This document shows positions 24,632 through 34,161 of a stretch of 42,262 nt of DNA, one piece after another. How positions within the stretch are numbered: the stretch's first letter is position 1; every line of letters begins with the position of its first letter. The stretch lies in the NCBI GenBank assembly GCA_028284145.1, contig JANQSH010000070.1:1-42262 (forward strand). Direction: 5' to 3'. Under the pieces are notes generated by a model. The model made no database searches, had not been told where the DNA came from, and saw only the letters and a list, made by a program, of their open reading frames with translations. Source of the stretch: Planctomycetaceae bacterium. GTDB lineage: Bacteria; Planctomycetota; Planctomycetia; Planctomycetales; Planctomycetaceae. The position numbers were made by a program, and so were the translations under genes.

Positions 24632-26296
24632 TTATTCCGGAAATGGTTGTGCGGCAGAGGTGCCTCTGTTCTTCGATATCGGCTTCGGCTCTGTATTCTT
24701 CAGGGGCGTGTTTTCTGATTCAAAGGAATTCGCTGGTCGTGAAAAAGGATCGGACTTCGATGAGGGCGTTTCCAACGGGTTGCCATTGTCTGGTGTATCC
24801 CCAGGCGGCAGTTTTGGGCCGTCCTGTTTCGACCTGGATGGTTTGCCAGAAAGCGACCCCGCGCCGGGAGGTCCGGTACCGAATTGTCCACCAGCAGGCG
24901 GACGTTCCGGGGCCAGCATCACCTGACCAATCTGCTGCAACCGTTCGCCACCTTCCGTTATCACGAGTGGTGTTTGCCCTCTGGCAAGTGTTTCAACGAC
25001 CCACTTTTCCAGATCGGGCCAATGAACCTGCATCATGTCTCCCTCGCTCAATCCGGTCTGCACGGGATAACGCTGAAACGTACCCGACTTTGCGCCAGGA
25101 GAATCAGGCAGGAAGACATTGAGGGTGTTGCCGTCGGTCGTTCGGATAATGGCATCCTTCGGTGCAAGGATTGCATTGACCGGCTCCCCTTCAAAGATCA
25201 CCTCTGCGATCATTCCCTCTTTGAGCGTGGGGACTTTCCGATCACCGACATCGTGGATCACATTCCTGATCCGGACCTTTACGGGAAAGCCGCGTGAGCC
25301 TTCCGTCCACTGACTGCGCGGGACGACCGAAATGATCCTTCCTTTCCAGACCTCCGGTTCCGCACCGCGAATTTTAACATCGACAGTCTGCCCGACACGC
25401 ACATGCTTCAAATTCCACTGGACGACGTTTGCAATCACATCGACTTCATCCAACATGGCCAGCGTCACGACGGAATCGCCTTTGGAGAGCCATTGCCCCA
25501 CGTATGTCTGCTCCTTAACAACGAATCCATTGAAAGGCGCGGTTACGGTCCGTTTGGCTTTTTCCGCTTCGAGATAGGCCACCTGCGCCAGCTGTGCTTC
25601 GTAACGCGCTTTGGCCTGTGCAACCTGCTCCTCCCTGGGACCGCTCTTGATCCGATCGTAAACCGCCTTCACCGCGTCGTACGTTTTGGCCGCCGCCTTT
25701 GACCGTTCCTCAAAATCTCCGTATTCGTTGATGTCGATCGCCCCAGTATCGTAAAGCTCCCGGGCTCGCTTCAATTTGCTCTGCGCGTTACGAAGCGCAA
25801 CTTCCGCAACCGAGAGACGCGCGGCTGCTTCGGCGATTTCCTCCGGTCGCGATTCCTTCATCTCCATCCATTCCTGCTCCCGCATTCGGGCGACCGCTTT
25901 TGCCTCTTCGATACCGAGATCGGTCGACCTGGTTCGCAGGACCGATAGCGGGTCATTGACTTCCACGAACTGCCCTTCCTCTGCATGAAAATCGTCCACT
26001 AACCCGTCCGCCCCTGATGCAACGATGCTTACCTTCTTTGGCACGATCGTCCCCACAATGGCAACTTTCGGTGTGATATCCTTTTTCTCGATCGGGCGCA
26101 CACGAATGAGCGTTGCCCGACCACCACCGGGAGCCCCCTGCCTTTCCTCTCCAGCAAGTTCAGCGTTTGCATCTTGATCCGATCCGCAACCCGTCAACAT
26201 GATCAGTGAAAAACCGACAATCGATATCGCGCAAACCGTCGCGAGGACAGGCCGCAAAAGTTCGCGTGAAATCCTGGCAGTGCCGTGATGGGACAT
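24632..26296 (-). CDS. RND efflux periplasmic adaptor (membrane fusion protein), lipoprotein
   Basis: A 554-residue adaptor. I start at 26296 (MSHHG) because a signal peptide with the lipobox LTGC (Cys37) follows at once, while the longer open frame has an unlikely N-terminus. A lipoyl/barrel-sandwich half (about 80-125), a long alpha-hairpin coiled coil (about 130-225), the second lipoyl half (TVTAPFNGFVVKEQTYVGQW) and beta-barrel and proximal domains appear in the usual order. The C-terminus (about 470-554) is a Pro/Ser/Gly-rich disordered tail. It bridges the RND pump, 106 bp downstream, to an outer-membrane channel. It lies 88 bp after the MarR regulator and is probably under its control. 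Confidence 0.93.
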   Translation of the reverse strand: MSHHGTARISRELLRPVLATVCAISIVGFSLIMLTGCGSDQDANAELAGEERQGAPGGGRATLIRVRPIEKKDITPKVAIVGTIVPKKVSIVASGADGLVDDFHAEEGQFVEVNDPLSVLRTRSTDLGIEEAKAVARMREQEWMEMKESRPEEIAEAAARLSVAEVALRNAQSKLKRARELYDTGAIDINEYGDFEERSKAAAKTYDAVKAVYDRIKSGPREEQVAQAKARYEAQLAQVAYLEAEKAKRTVTAPFNGFVVKEQTYVGQWLSKGDSVVTLAMLDEVDVIANVVQWNLKHVRVGQTVDVKIRGAEPEVWKGRIISVVPRSQWTEGSRGFPVKVRIRNVIHDVGDRKVPTLKEGMIAEVIFEGEPVNAILAPKDAIIRTTDGNTLNVFLPDSPGAKSGTFQRYPVQTGLSEGDMMQVHWPDLEKWVVETLARGQTPLVITEGGERLQQIGQVMLAPERPPAGGQFGTGPPGAGSLSGKPSRSKQDGPKLPPGDTPDNGNPLETPSSKSDPFSRPANSFESENTPLKNTEPKPISKNRGTSAAQPFPE

Positions 26297-26384
26297 GGCT
26301 GTCTTCCGATGAGGTGTCGTAATGATGACTGCTGGTTGGCGTTTTATCTGTTTGCAAACAGGACGCAGAGGCGGGATAGAGGGT

Positions 26385-26876
26385 TCAGGCGTTGGATTTT
26401 GCAGCGGCCATGGATTCCGTCGTTTGGCGGCCATGCACAGTCGCATCTCCCACGTTGGTCCGAATGCGTTCGCAGATCGATTTGAAGAGACACAATTCTT
26501 CAGCCGAGACATTTCGGGTGGCACGTTCGCGAATCTGGCGGCAGCATTCTGCACCGCGATTCCAGATCGCCTCAGCCTGCGGGGTAACACGTAACCGTTT
26601 GCGGCGGCGGTCTTCTTCACAACAGCGACGTTCCAACAATCCGTCCCGCTCCATCCGCGATAAAATACCAGCCAGTGTTGGCGCTTCAATTCCCAGGCAG
26701 GCAGCCAGTTCGACCTGTGAAGGTTCTTCCGTTGTGGTAATCCAGGCGAGCACTTCCCACTGCCGGAAAGTGATCCCCTCGCGTGCCAGCTCCGCATCCA
26801 GCGCCCGCCGCAATGCGTGCGATGTCAGTGCAACCCAGCATCCAACGCTGTTTTCGAAATCGTATTCCAATGCCAT
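26385..26876 (-). CDS. MarR-family transcription regulator
   Basis: A 163-residue winged-helix protein. Dimerisation helices at both ends frame a wHTH domain (about 35-110) with ITFRQWEVLAWI, QVELAACLGIEAPTLAGILS as recognition region, and RMERDGLLERRCCEEDRRRKRLRVT as wing. MarR proteins usually repress a neighbouring efflux operon and release DNA when a ligand binds. This one leads the MFP-RND operon, which fits that role. GAGGCGGGAAAG precedes the ATG. The Cys pair CC in the wing and Cys residues near the C-terminal helix could allow redox sensing, but this is a guess. Confidence 0.93.
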   Translation of the reverse strand: MALEYDFENSVGCWVALTSHALRRALDAELAREGITFRQWEVLAWITTTEEPSQVELAACLGIEAPTLAGILSRMERDGLLERRCCEEDRRRKRLRVTPQAEAIWNRGAECCRQIRERATRNVSAEELCLFKSICERIRTNVGDATVHGRQTTESMAAAKSNA

Positions 26877-27032
26877 CTTTCCCGCCTCAAATGCCGTTTG
26901 TCGACCATCGCTTCGTTAGCCTGCTAACCAAAATAATGATACGGGACGGCGTGAAGGAGAATCAAGGAAATCTTGCGGCGAACCTCGATAATGCAAAAAG
27001 GCAAAGGTTTGAACAAAAAGGATGGCAGATCA

Positions 27033-27134
27033 TAGAGCAGTTTACCTTTTTGTGTGACGGTTCTCGCTCGTGGGAGTCTGTGTTTGCGGGCCAAAAGACG
27101 ATTTTCGCGCCACAGAAGAGCGTAATACGCTCCA
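27033..27134 (-). repeat. MITE-like repeat, copy 9
   Basis: A full, well-conserved copy in reverse orientation: TAGAGCAGTTTACCTTTTTG to GAGCGTAATACGCTCCA. It lies between marR and obg. The remaining 26877-27245 sequence holds only a run of eight C residues near 27180 and no supported gene. Confidence 0.85.
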
Positions 27135-27245
27135 TACAGACAAGATGTCCGACTGACGCTTCCATGTGTCAGTCTACGTGCCCCCCCCGGAAGGAAGACG
27201 AGTACGCAGGGAAACAGACGCGAGAATCCCAGCCATGAAGCAGCA

Positions 27246-28250
27246 TCAATCTGTTGAGTCATTGAGTTCGGCCAACATGTCGATGAGTTTCTGGACGAGT
27301 TGCGATAATCCATCGCCCGTCACGGCGGAAATTTTCATCACCGGTCTGTCGAGTTCCTCACGCAGCAATTCGGTGACTGCGTCGGCGTCGGGCAACTCGC
27401 TTTTCGTCACACAGATGATCTCGGTCCGCTCGATCAGTTGTGGGTCGTGCAGACGAAGTTCTTCGTGGATCACGCGGTAATTCTCAATCGGGTCGCTGCC
27501 GTCAATCGGTTGTGGCTCAACGAGATGCACCAGAATGCGCGTCCGCTCGACATGTTTGAGGAATTCGTGTCCCAACCCGATGCCAGAATGTGCCCCTTCA
27601 ATCAATCCGGGGATGTCGGCCAACACAAATCGGTGATCATACCCAGCCTGCACCAGCCCGAGATTGGGATACTTGGTCGTGAAGGGGTAGTCGGCAATTT
27701 CCGGCGTCGCTTTGGAAAGTCGACTCAGCAGTGTCGACTTGCCGGCGTTAGGCTTGCCGATCAATCCGACGTCGGCAATCAGTTTGAGTTCCAGCACAAC
27801 TTCACGGTATTCGCCCCTTGCCCCTTCCCCGGCATTGCGCGGGGCCTGATTCGTGGAGGTAGCGAAATGCTTGTTGCCCTTGCCACCCTTTCCCCCTTTG
27901 GCAATGACGACACGATCGTCGATGTGTTTGAGGTCTTTGAGCGTGTGCCCCCGTTTGGCATCTTTGACCAGCGTACCGGGGGGGACGCGAATGATGGCAT
28001 CTTTCCCCCGCCGGCCCGTCTTCAATTGCCCCTGACCATGAGTCCCCCGTTCACCATTCCAGTGCCGATGCCCGGCAATGTTCGCCAGGCTGTTCACGTT
28101 TTCTTCGGCGACGACAATCACACTGCCACCATCGCCGCCATCTCCACCATCCGGCCCGCCGCGCGGAACGTACGGCTCACGTCGAAAACTGACGCAGCCA
28201 TTTCCGCCATCCCCGGCCTGACAATAAACGAGAACCTGATCAACAAACAT
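27246..28250 (-). CDS. obg: GTPase Obg/CgtA
   Basis: A 334-residue ribosome-associated GTPase. The Gly-rich Obg fold fills residues 1-158, including GGPDGGDGGDGGSV, GKGGKGGKGN and NAGEGARGE. The G domain follows, with G1 GKPNAGKST (165-173), DYPFTTKYPNLG as switch I, G3 DIPGLIEGA (212-220) and G5-like KISAVTGDG. The expected NKxD (G4) reads TKSE. Obg acts in late 50S assembly and stress control. It lacks the extra C-terminal domain of some homologues. It is transcribed leftward, 91 bp downstream of lnt. Confidence 0.96.
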   Translation of the reverse strand: MFVDQVLVYCQAGDGGNGCVSFRREPYVPRGGPDGGDGGDGGSVIVVAEENVNSLANIAGHRHWNGERGTHGQGQLKTGRRGKDAIIRVPPGTLVKDAKRGHTLKDLKHIDDRVVIAKGGKGGKGNKHFATSTNQAPRNAGEGARGEYREVVLELKLIADVGLIGKPNAGKSTLLSRLSKATPEIADYPFTTKYPNLGLVQAGYDHRFVLADIPGLIEGAHSGIGLGHEFLKHVERTRILVHLVEPQPIDGSDPIENYRVIHEELRLHDPQLIERTEIICVTKSELPDADAVTELLREELDRPVMKISAVTGDGLSQLVQKLIDMLAELNDSTD

Positions 28251-28341
28251 CGGCGTAGCGACACCCTGAAAACGTCCGGAAAAAACGACGCGAACAGGCG
28301 TCGAAACCGCTATTGTAGATCAGCAGGAAGTGCGTTGCCAC

Positions 28342-30249
28342 TCAGACGGTCACGGCTTTGGCAGCTCGCTTTTCGCGCCGCGATATGAAGATGCCGACCA
28401 TAATCGTGACGCCGGTCAGCATAGCACAGAGAAACGCGAACCAATCACCATATTTCACGTACAGACTGCGACGGGAATCGAGTGGAACGTTCTTCACCAA
28501 CACCGCATTCAGTTGGCGATGCCATTTGCCCGTTTTCGGATCGCGCATGGAAGTGTGTCCGAACGGCTCTTCCGGGCTGACGTTTTCGGGACGTTTGGTG
28601 TCGGCGTCGATGAACAGTTCCGGCTCGACGATCACCCCATCCCCGTCGATAAAAGCCGAGATGCCGGTATTCACTGCCCGCACCAACGGCGTGCGACATT
28701 CCACTGCGCGAAAGGCCGAGGTGATGAGATGCTGATCCAATTCGCTGGAACCATGAAACCAGCCATCATTCGTCAGATTCACCAGCACATCAACGAGTGG
28801 ACCGGGCATCTCGTCGGAAGCGGCTTGTGAACTCGACCGGACAATTTTCCGAACGAGATGCGGAACGGTGTCTTCAAAACAGATAATCGGTGCCATCCGC
28901 CATTCGTCGACCGTAAAAACCGATATCGCTTCCCCTTTGGAAATGCCCAGCGTCGAGGAAATCGGGGTCAGGCGTTTCAATGCGGGGATCTGCTCGGCGA
29001 ACGGAACGAACTCGCCAAAGGGAACACGATGAAGCTTGTCATAACGGGCAATCAGGCCGACTTCGGGTTTTACAAAGGCCACCGAATTGTAATTGGCAAC
29101 GCCATCCGGTTTCGCTTCCCGGGCGGTGATGCCGATCATCAGATGCGCATTCGATTTGGTCGCCAGATGATTGAGTTCCTCTGCCACCCGGCTGTTGCGA
29201 TAGTGTTGCGGATCAACAAAGGGATCAACCTTTTTCAGTTGCGTGTCGCTCAGATTGGGGTCCACCTGCATGATCGCGCCGCGGTACATCGACTCCGGCC
29301 AGATGATAATGTCGGGTTGATGCTGTGTGGCCAATGCCGTCAGCCAGTAATGTTTCCGCTGGATCTTCGCCGCCAGAGTTGGGTCGTGCTTCACTTCCGA
29401 TGTGAAGTTTCCCTGCACAAGCGCCACGCGCGGACCAGAATCAAAGTCTGCTTGGGAGCGTCGAATAAATCCATAAGTCAACACAACCGCGAAGACCAGC
29501 GATGTCACCACAACCGACTGCCAGTCACCAGACACCCCATTGGGAGATGTAGCAGGCTGGTCGGATTGCTGGTCTGGCAACAACCGACATTTCAGGAAGA
29601 CCGCATCGGGCAGAATTCCAGCGATCGCCGCCGCAACCATCGCGACAATAAAACTGACGCCATACGCACCGACCACATCGCTGATCTGGATCAACTCCGT
29701 CCAGTAGTATTGCGTGTGTCCGAGGTAATACCATGCAAACCCGGTCATCAGATGAGCGCGTAAAAATTCCAGTCCCACCCAGACGACAGGAATGGCAACC
29801 ACCATCGGCATGCGTAATTGATGCACGGCCAATCGCGACGCTGCTACGAACAGCGGAAAATAAAGCGCGCAATAGGTCGCCAATGCAAACCATGCGGGAT
29901 ACATCGCAATGTGTCCCAACCGCATCCATTGAAGGCAGACCATCATTGTCAGCCAGCCCCCCAGAAAGACAGCCTTGTAAAGATGCCTCGGAGGTTGGCG
30001 TAAACGTACCAGCAACATGAGAGGGACTAAAGCGATCCAGGCGAGCGGTCCGTAATCGAGTGGAGTGAATGACGCCCAGAGCAAACCGGCGGAAATCAGT
30101 GGCATCGCCCAGATGCCGGGCGTGGAATTCGTTCGTGGTTTTGGTTCACGACGACCAGATTCAATGATCGAGCGGATGCTGGGTTCGTTTTCGTTCACGG
30201 CATCGGAATTGTTGGAGGAGATCGGCTTCCGCGAAGAGAGCATCGACAT
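28342..30249 (-). CDS. lnt: Apolipoprotein N-acyltransferase
   Basis: About 635 residues. Lnt adds the third acyl chain to lipoproteins at the periplasmic face of the inner membrane. An N-terminal region of about seven membrane helices (to about residue 265) precedes a carbon-nitrogen hydrolase domain. The Glu-Lys-Cys triad is visible as IIIWPES, KLHRVPFGEF and ICFEDT, with LTNDGWF and the AVECRTPLVRAVNTGISA motif following. A C-terminal membrane helix ends the protein. The open frame extends to a TTG at 30300; I prefer the ATG at 30249, which has GAGG about 9 bases upstream. The N-terminal 35-40 residues are polar and poorly conserved. moeA ends just upstream. Confidence 0.94.
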   Translation of the reverse strand: MSMLSSRKPISSNNSDAVNENEPSIRSIIESGRREPKPRTNSTPGIWAMPLISAGLLWASFTPLDYGPLAWIALVPLMLLVRLRQPPRHLYKAVFLGGWLTMMVCLQWMRLGHIAMYPAWFALATYCALYFPLFVAASRLAVHQLRMPMVVAIPVVWVGLEFLRAHLMTGFAWYYLGHTQYYWTELIQISDVVGAYGVSFIVAMVAAAIAGILPDAVFLKCRLLPDQQSDQPATSPNGVSGDWQSVVVTSLVFAVVLTYGFIRRSQADFDSGPRVALVQGNFTSEVKHDPTLAAKIQRKHYWLTALATQHQPDIIIWPESMYRGAIMQVDPNLSDTQLKKVDPFVDPQHYRNSRVAEELNHLATKSNAHLMIGITAREAKPDGVANYNSVAFVKPEVGLIARYDKLHRVPFGEFVPFAEQIPALKRLTPISSTLGISKGEAISVFTVDEWRMAPIICFEDTVPHLVRKIVRSSSQAASDEMPGPLVDVLVNLTNDGWFHGSSELDQHLITSAFRAVECRTPLVRAVNTGISAFIDGDGVIVEPELFIDADTKRPENVSPEEPFGHTSMRDPKTGKWHRQLNAVLVKNVPLDSRRSLYVKYGDWFAFLCAMLTGVTIMVGIFISRREKRAAKAVTV

Positions 30250-30334
30250 CGTTATCCGCCTCATGCTGATGAATGTTGTCAGTTGAACTGATTGAGCCAA
30301 CAGTTTTTTACGGACCTGTCACTATTGCAGGAAT

Positions 30335-31546
30335 TCACAAATTCCAAATCAACACATCCACCTTGTCGCCCGCTTGCAATTCGACATCACCCGCCGGTAT
30401 GAACACCACTCCGTTGGCGTCAGTCACCGAACGCAGGTCGGATGAGCCTTGCCAGTTGACCAGCCGTGCGGAAAGTTGGCCAGCGTCAACCCGGATGGTC
30501 GCCGGGAAATAAACAGAGCGGTCTCCGTGACTGTTGTGGCCTTGCTCCAAAGCCGCTTGCAATAATGGCTTACGTGCCGGATCGACACCCAGCAGCCGCC
30601 GCAACGCGGTCTGTACGAACAGATCAAAACAAACCATACTACTAACGGGATTTCCGGGCAACCCGAACACGAAGCATCCGGTTTCCTCGGAATGTCCAAA
30701 CCAGATCGGTTTTCCCGGCTTCACGCGAACTTTATGGAAAACTTCACGAATGCCACACCGGGACAATGCCGCCGGGACGAGATCCCGTTTCCCGGCAGAG
30801 ACACCACCGGATAGCAGCAGAACATCGTATTGCAACCCGTGTTCGATGCGATCGGTCAATTCGGACTCTTCGTCCCGAGCGATTCCCAACGGCACCGGCT
30901 CGGCTCCGATCTGATGGATCTGCGCGACGAGCATCGACTCGTTGGAATTGCGAATCTGTCCCGGTCCCGGCTTCTGTTCTACCGGCACGAGTTCATTTCC
31001 GGTCGCCAATACCGCCACACGAGGTACGGGAAAAACCGCAACTGGTGATCGCCCCCACTCTGCCAACGCTGCTACCTCCTGCGGACGAATTACCCGCCCT
31101 GCTGAGAGTACCGTCTCTCCTTTTCGCGTCACCGCCGCACGAGGCATGATGTTCAACCCACTGCTGACCAGTCGCACGTTGAGAATAACCTCGCCACGTT
31201 GCGTATCGTATTGAGTCTGTTCAACCGGAATGACAGCATCGGCACCGCTGGGAATTGGTGCGCCAGTCATAATTTGAGCCGCCTCGCCCGATTGGATTGA
31301 TCTTTGGGGAGTCGATCCGGCGAGGATCTCTTCCACAACCTTTAAGCCCGTTCGACCATTGGCAGTATCAGCCGCATTGACTGCGAAGCCATCCATCATC
31401 GATTTGTCGAAGGGAGGAACATCGACATCGCTGACGACATCCTCAGCGAGAGTCCGCCTCAACGCTTCGTCCAATGCCAACGGATGCGGAGCAAGAGGTT
31501 GAACGATTTCCAGGATTCTGGCGAAAGCGTCATCAACCGAAAGCAT
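30335..31546 (-). CDS. moeA: Molybdopterin molybdenumtransferase MoeA
   Basis: A 403-residue enzyme that inserts molybdate into adenylated molybdopterin. The family blocks are present: VPPFDKSMMDGFAV (43-56), TGAPIPSGADAV (94-105), VAVLATGNELVP, the central GQIRNSN, SGGVSAGKRD and GLPGNPVSS. The C-terminal domain IV is complete. No other molybdenum-cofactor gene is in the window. It sits between trpG/pabA (51 bp upstream) and lnt, on the same strand, probably in one transcript. Cytosolic. Confidence 0.95.
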   Translation of the reverse strand: MLSVDDAFARILEIVQPLAPHPLALDEALRRTLAEDVVSDVDVPPFDKSMMDGFAVNAADTANGRTGLKVVEEILAGSTPQRSIQSGEAAQIMTGAPIPSGADAVIPVEQTQYDTQRGEVILNVRLVSSGLNIMPRAAVTRKGETVLSAGRVIRPQEVAALAEWGRSPVAVFPVPRVAVLATGNELVPVEQKPGPGQIRNSNESMLVAQIHQIGAEPVPLGIARDEESELTDRIEHGLQYDVLLLSGGVSAGKRDLVPAALSRCGIREVFHKVRVKPGKPIWFGHSEETGCFVFGLPGNPVSSMVCFDLFVQTALRRLLGVDPARKPLLQAALEQGHNSHGDRSVYFPATIRVDAGQLSARLVNWQGSSDLRSVTDANGVVFIPAGDVELQAGDKVDVLIWNL

Positions 31547-31597
31547 CGGCCAGTACCCCTTGTCAAATGACGATAGCGCGGCATGCCACGGGAGAAT

Positions 31598-32185
31598 TCA
31601 GGCCGACATCGCGAGGAAATTTTTCAGCAGCGGTATACCCTGAACAGTCAGAAAACTCTCCGGATGAAACTGCACACCGTGTACCGGATGTTTCTTGTGT
31701 CGCATCCCCATCACCACTTTCCCGACCCCTTCATCAGTTGTCCAGGCGGCAATCTCGAACTCTTCGGAAACCGATTCTTCCGGCACGACGAGGCTGTGAT
31801 AGCGGGTCGCCTCGAATGGATTCTCCAGCCCGACGAAGACCCCTTTCCCATCGTGCTCAATCGTCGATGTCTTGCCATGCATCAGATGCTTTGCACGTTC
31901 GACCCGTCCGCCAAATACTTCCGCCGAACATTGATGCCCCAGACAGACACCCAGCAATGGAACCTTCGGGCCAAACTGATCGATCACCGCTTTGGAAATT
32001 CCGGCCTCGGACGGCGTACAGGGACCCGGAGAGATAATGATTCGCTCCGGGTTCAGTTCCGCGATCTGCTCAAGTGTCACCTGATCATTCCGCGCGACTT
32101 CAATCTGCAAACACCTGTCGATCTCTCCCAACCGCTGGACGAGGTTGTAAGTGAAGGAATCGTAATTGTCGAGAACGAAGATCAT
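31598..32185 (-). CDS. trpG: Anthranilate / aminodeoxychorismate synthase glutamine amidotransferase subunit
   Basis: A 195-residue class I glutaminase that passes ammonia to a chorismate-using partner for tryptophan or folate synthesis. It starts MIFVLDNYDSFTYNLVQ. The nucleophile Cys81 is in LGVCLGHQ, and the His174/Glu176 pair is in QFHPES. KHLMHGKTSTI is typical of TrpG/PabA. I start at 32185 because GGAAG lies about 7 bases upstream and the frame upstream has no family similarity. One subunit often serves both pathways, and the sequence does not decide between them. The partner (TrpE or PabB) is not in the window. Confidence 0.92.
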   Translation of the reverse strand: MIFVLDNYDSFTYNLVQRLGEIDRCLQIEVARNDQVTLEQIAELNPERIIISPGPCTPSEAGISKAVIDQFGPKVPLLGVCLGHQCSAEVFGGRVERAKHLMHGKTSTIEHDGKGVFVGLENPFEATRYHSLVVPEESVSEEFEIAAWTTDEGVGKVVMGMRHKKHPVHGVQFHPESFLTVQGIPLLKNFLAMSA

Positions 32186-32254
32186 CTGCCAGCTTCCGTC
32201 GCGTATGCGAAGTCCTGTTTTCAGATGGGAGAACATGACCAAAGAGCGCGCACG

Positions 32255-32356
32255 TCAAAACAGTTTGCCTTCTGGCGTGATGTCCCTGGCTCGTGGGAGC
32301 GTATGTTTGCGGCCTGACGACGTCCATCGCGGCACAGAAGAGCGGAATACGCCCTA
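32255..32356 (-). repeat. MITE-like repeat, copy 10
   Basis: A full copy in reverse orientation: tail CAAAACAGTTTGCCTTCTGG, head AGAGCGGAATACGCCCTA. It lies between fliN and trpG, about 70 bp upstream of trpG. Base changes in the head have weakened the palindrome. Confidence 0.8.
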
Positions 32357-32405
32357 CCATATCAGGTTTGCGGAATTTCGTGCAATCGAAGCCAATCCGA
32401 AGTGG

Positions 32406-32741
32406 TTATTCGTCGTCATCACCTGGGTTGATTTCGTCGATCTTCAGCCCGAAGTTCTCGCCGATCTTGACAGCCTCACCCCTGCAATAGCGGGCGTTGT
32501 TGATGTACAGATCCAACGGAGCTTCGCACGACTTGTCGAACATCACCAGGGCACCGGGGGACATCGTCATCAACTGGTCAACCTGGATTTTCTTTTCCGC
32601 CAGACGGACAGACACCATCACAGGAATCTGTTTGAGACGCTCGACTCCGTTCTGCTGCGCATCACCTGCCGCTGCGAAGACGTTGGAAATGTCCTCGGCG
32701 GAAGAGTCGGAAGTGTTGAGATTGGGAGCGTCGGTCGACAT
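32406..32741 (-). CDS. fliN: Flagellar motor switch protein FliN (SpoA domain)
   Basis: A 111-residue protein. A disordered polar N-terminus (1-30) is followed by a SpoA/surface-presentation domain: LKQIPVMVSVRLAEKKIQVD, LMTMSPGALVMFDK, PLDLYINNARYCRGEAVKI and ENFGLKIDEI. FliN forms the cytoplasmic C-ring with FliM and FliG. GAGGA precedes the start by about 7 bases. No other flagellar gene is nearby, so the gene stands apart from any flagellar cluster. A type III secretion homologue of the same fold is possible but less likely. Confidence 0.88.
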   Translation of the reverse strand: MSTDAPNLNTSDSSAEDISNVFAAAGDAQQNGVERLKQIPVMVSVRLAEKKIQVDQLMTMSPGALVMFDKSCEAPLDLYINNARYCRGEAVKIGENFGLKIDEINPGDDDE

Positions 32742-32907
32742 GCGGTCCTCGAATGGAGTGAGCGTTCGCTCTTCTCTTTTCGTCCGATATCACGTGTCGA
32801 CTTCAACTTCGATCAATCCACCCCGGTTTCCGAATACTTCAACCTCAACTCACACGTTCCACAAAGATATTGCCCGCAAGCATTTACATAGAAAAGCAAG
32901 TGCACAG

Positions 32908-33906
32908 TCAGACTTCCAGCACGATTTTGCCACTCAACGAACCTTGCAGATTGAGTGTGTTATCTTCCTGCAGTTGATGGGCCTCAGCCACCTGATCCAG
33001 TGACATCACTTTTCCAATACGGGGGGTCCACTCTCCCTTCTCGAACATCACATTCAGTTCGACCGCACAATCCTCCTGTTCATCGGGCGTGGCATTGAAC
33101 ATCGCAAAACCGATCGCTCGCAGATCCTTGGCGTAGAACGCTCCAACCGGAAATTGAGGATGAGCCGTCCGGCCAGCCATCAAAACAATCCGTCCCCGAT
33201 GAGCCATCAACGCAATCGTGCGTTCAAGCGTCGGCTTGCGCAGTGTCTCAAACCAGAGATCGATTCCCCCCTGAGACTCGGCAATCTCTGCCAACTTGGT
33301 TTCAAATTCCTCATCGTTGTAATTCAGCGCGAAGTCCGCTCCCAGTTCCCGGCAGGCGTCCTGCTTTTCTTCGTTACCGGCTGTGGTAATGACCGTTGCA
33401 CCGGTGGCCCTGGCCAACTGCACAACAGACGATCCGACACCTCCCGTCCCTCCATTGACGAACACCGTTTCCCCCTCCTGTAATCCACCATGCAGAAACA
33501 GGCCGAGGTGAGCTGTGATCCCGACCAACGCACCGGCTGCAGCCTGCTTCTCCGTCATGGAATCGGGTATGGGATACAACCAGCATTCATCGACCGCGAC
33601 ATACTCGGCGAATGTTCCCGGACGCCCAGACAGACTTTGATTGCTGCCCCAGACACGATCGCCCGGTTGAAAGCGAGTCGCCTTTTCGCCGCAGTACTCC
33701 ACCACGCCCGCCAGGTCACATCCGACGATGTAGGGAAACTCGATCTCCAACGGGACGGCACCACTACGAATGTAGGTGTCAATCGGATTCACGGAGACCG
33801 CGTCAATCTTCACCAGCACCTGATGCTCACCTGGATCTGGTTTGGGTAATTCGCCCACCTGCAGTATTTCCGGATCACCTTTTTGCGTAATGTAAGCTGC
33901 CTTCAC
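32908..33906 (-). CDS. Quinone oxidoreductase-like MDR dehydrogenase
   Basis: A 332-residue member of the medium-chain dehydrogenase/reductase superfamily, zinc-free NADPH:quinone reductase type. An N-terminal GroES-like domain with VSVNPIDTYIRSG and PYIVGCDLAGVVE is followed by a Rossmann domain with NGGTGGVGSSVVQLA, which binds NADPH. The zinc-binding Cys cluster of alcohol dehydrogenases is absent. The start codon is GTG (33906), supported by AGGAAG about 7 bases upstream. The substrate is unknown; quinones or reactive carbonyls are usual. It is divergent from the AroD-AroE-like gene, with 255 bp between them. Confidence 0.9.
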   Translation of the reverse strand: MKAAYITQKGDPEILQVGELPKPDPGEHQVLVKIDAVSVNPIDTYIRSGAVPLEIEFPYIVGCDLAGVVEYCGEKATRFQPGDRVWGSNQSLSGRPGTFAEYVAVDECWLYPIPDSMTEKQAAAGALVGITAHLGLFLHGGLQEGETVFVNGGTGGVGSSVVQLARATGATVITTAGNEEKQDACRELGADFALNYNDEEFETKLAEIAESQGGIDLWFETLRKPTLERTIALMAHRGRIVLMAGRTAHPQFPVGAFYAKDLRAIGFAMFNATPDEQEDCAVELNVMFEKGEWTPRIGKVMSLDQVAEAHQLQEDNTLNLQGSLSGKIVLEV

Positions 33907-34161
33907 GATAATCTTCCTGGCCGGACAAAATCGGTGTTGCGTAAAAAAACCAGAATAACAGTTTTAACCCGAAAAAGATTGTTGTAATCCAATCGGAAAA
34001 CGAGAAGCCGTTGAAAATCTGAAGATGTCCGACATCGGTTGCGGGAGTAAACACCACTTGTCATTCTGGTGTAGCGGCGGCAAGTCTTTCCCATTCGTGG
34101 TCGCTGACAACATTTGTCCTTAACGTTCTTCCGTTGTTCTTTGTCCTGAACTGGACCTGCC

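Noticed and set aside
24632..26797. Longer 721-codon version of the efflux adaptor
   Set aside because: The N-terminal 167 residues are basic and irregular and overlap marR. The lipoprotein signal starts at the internal Met at 26296.
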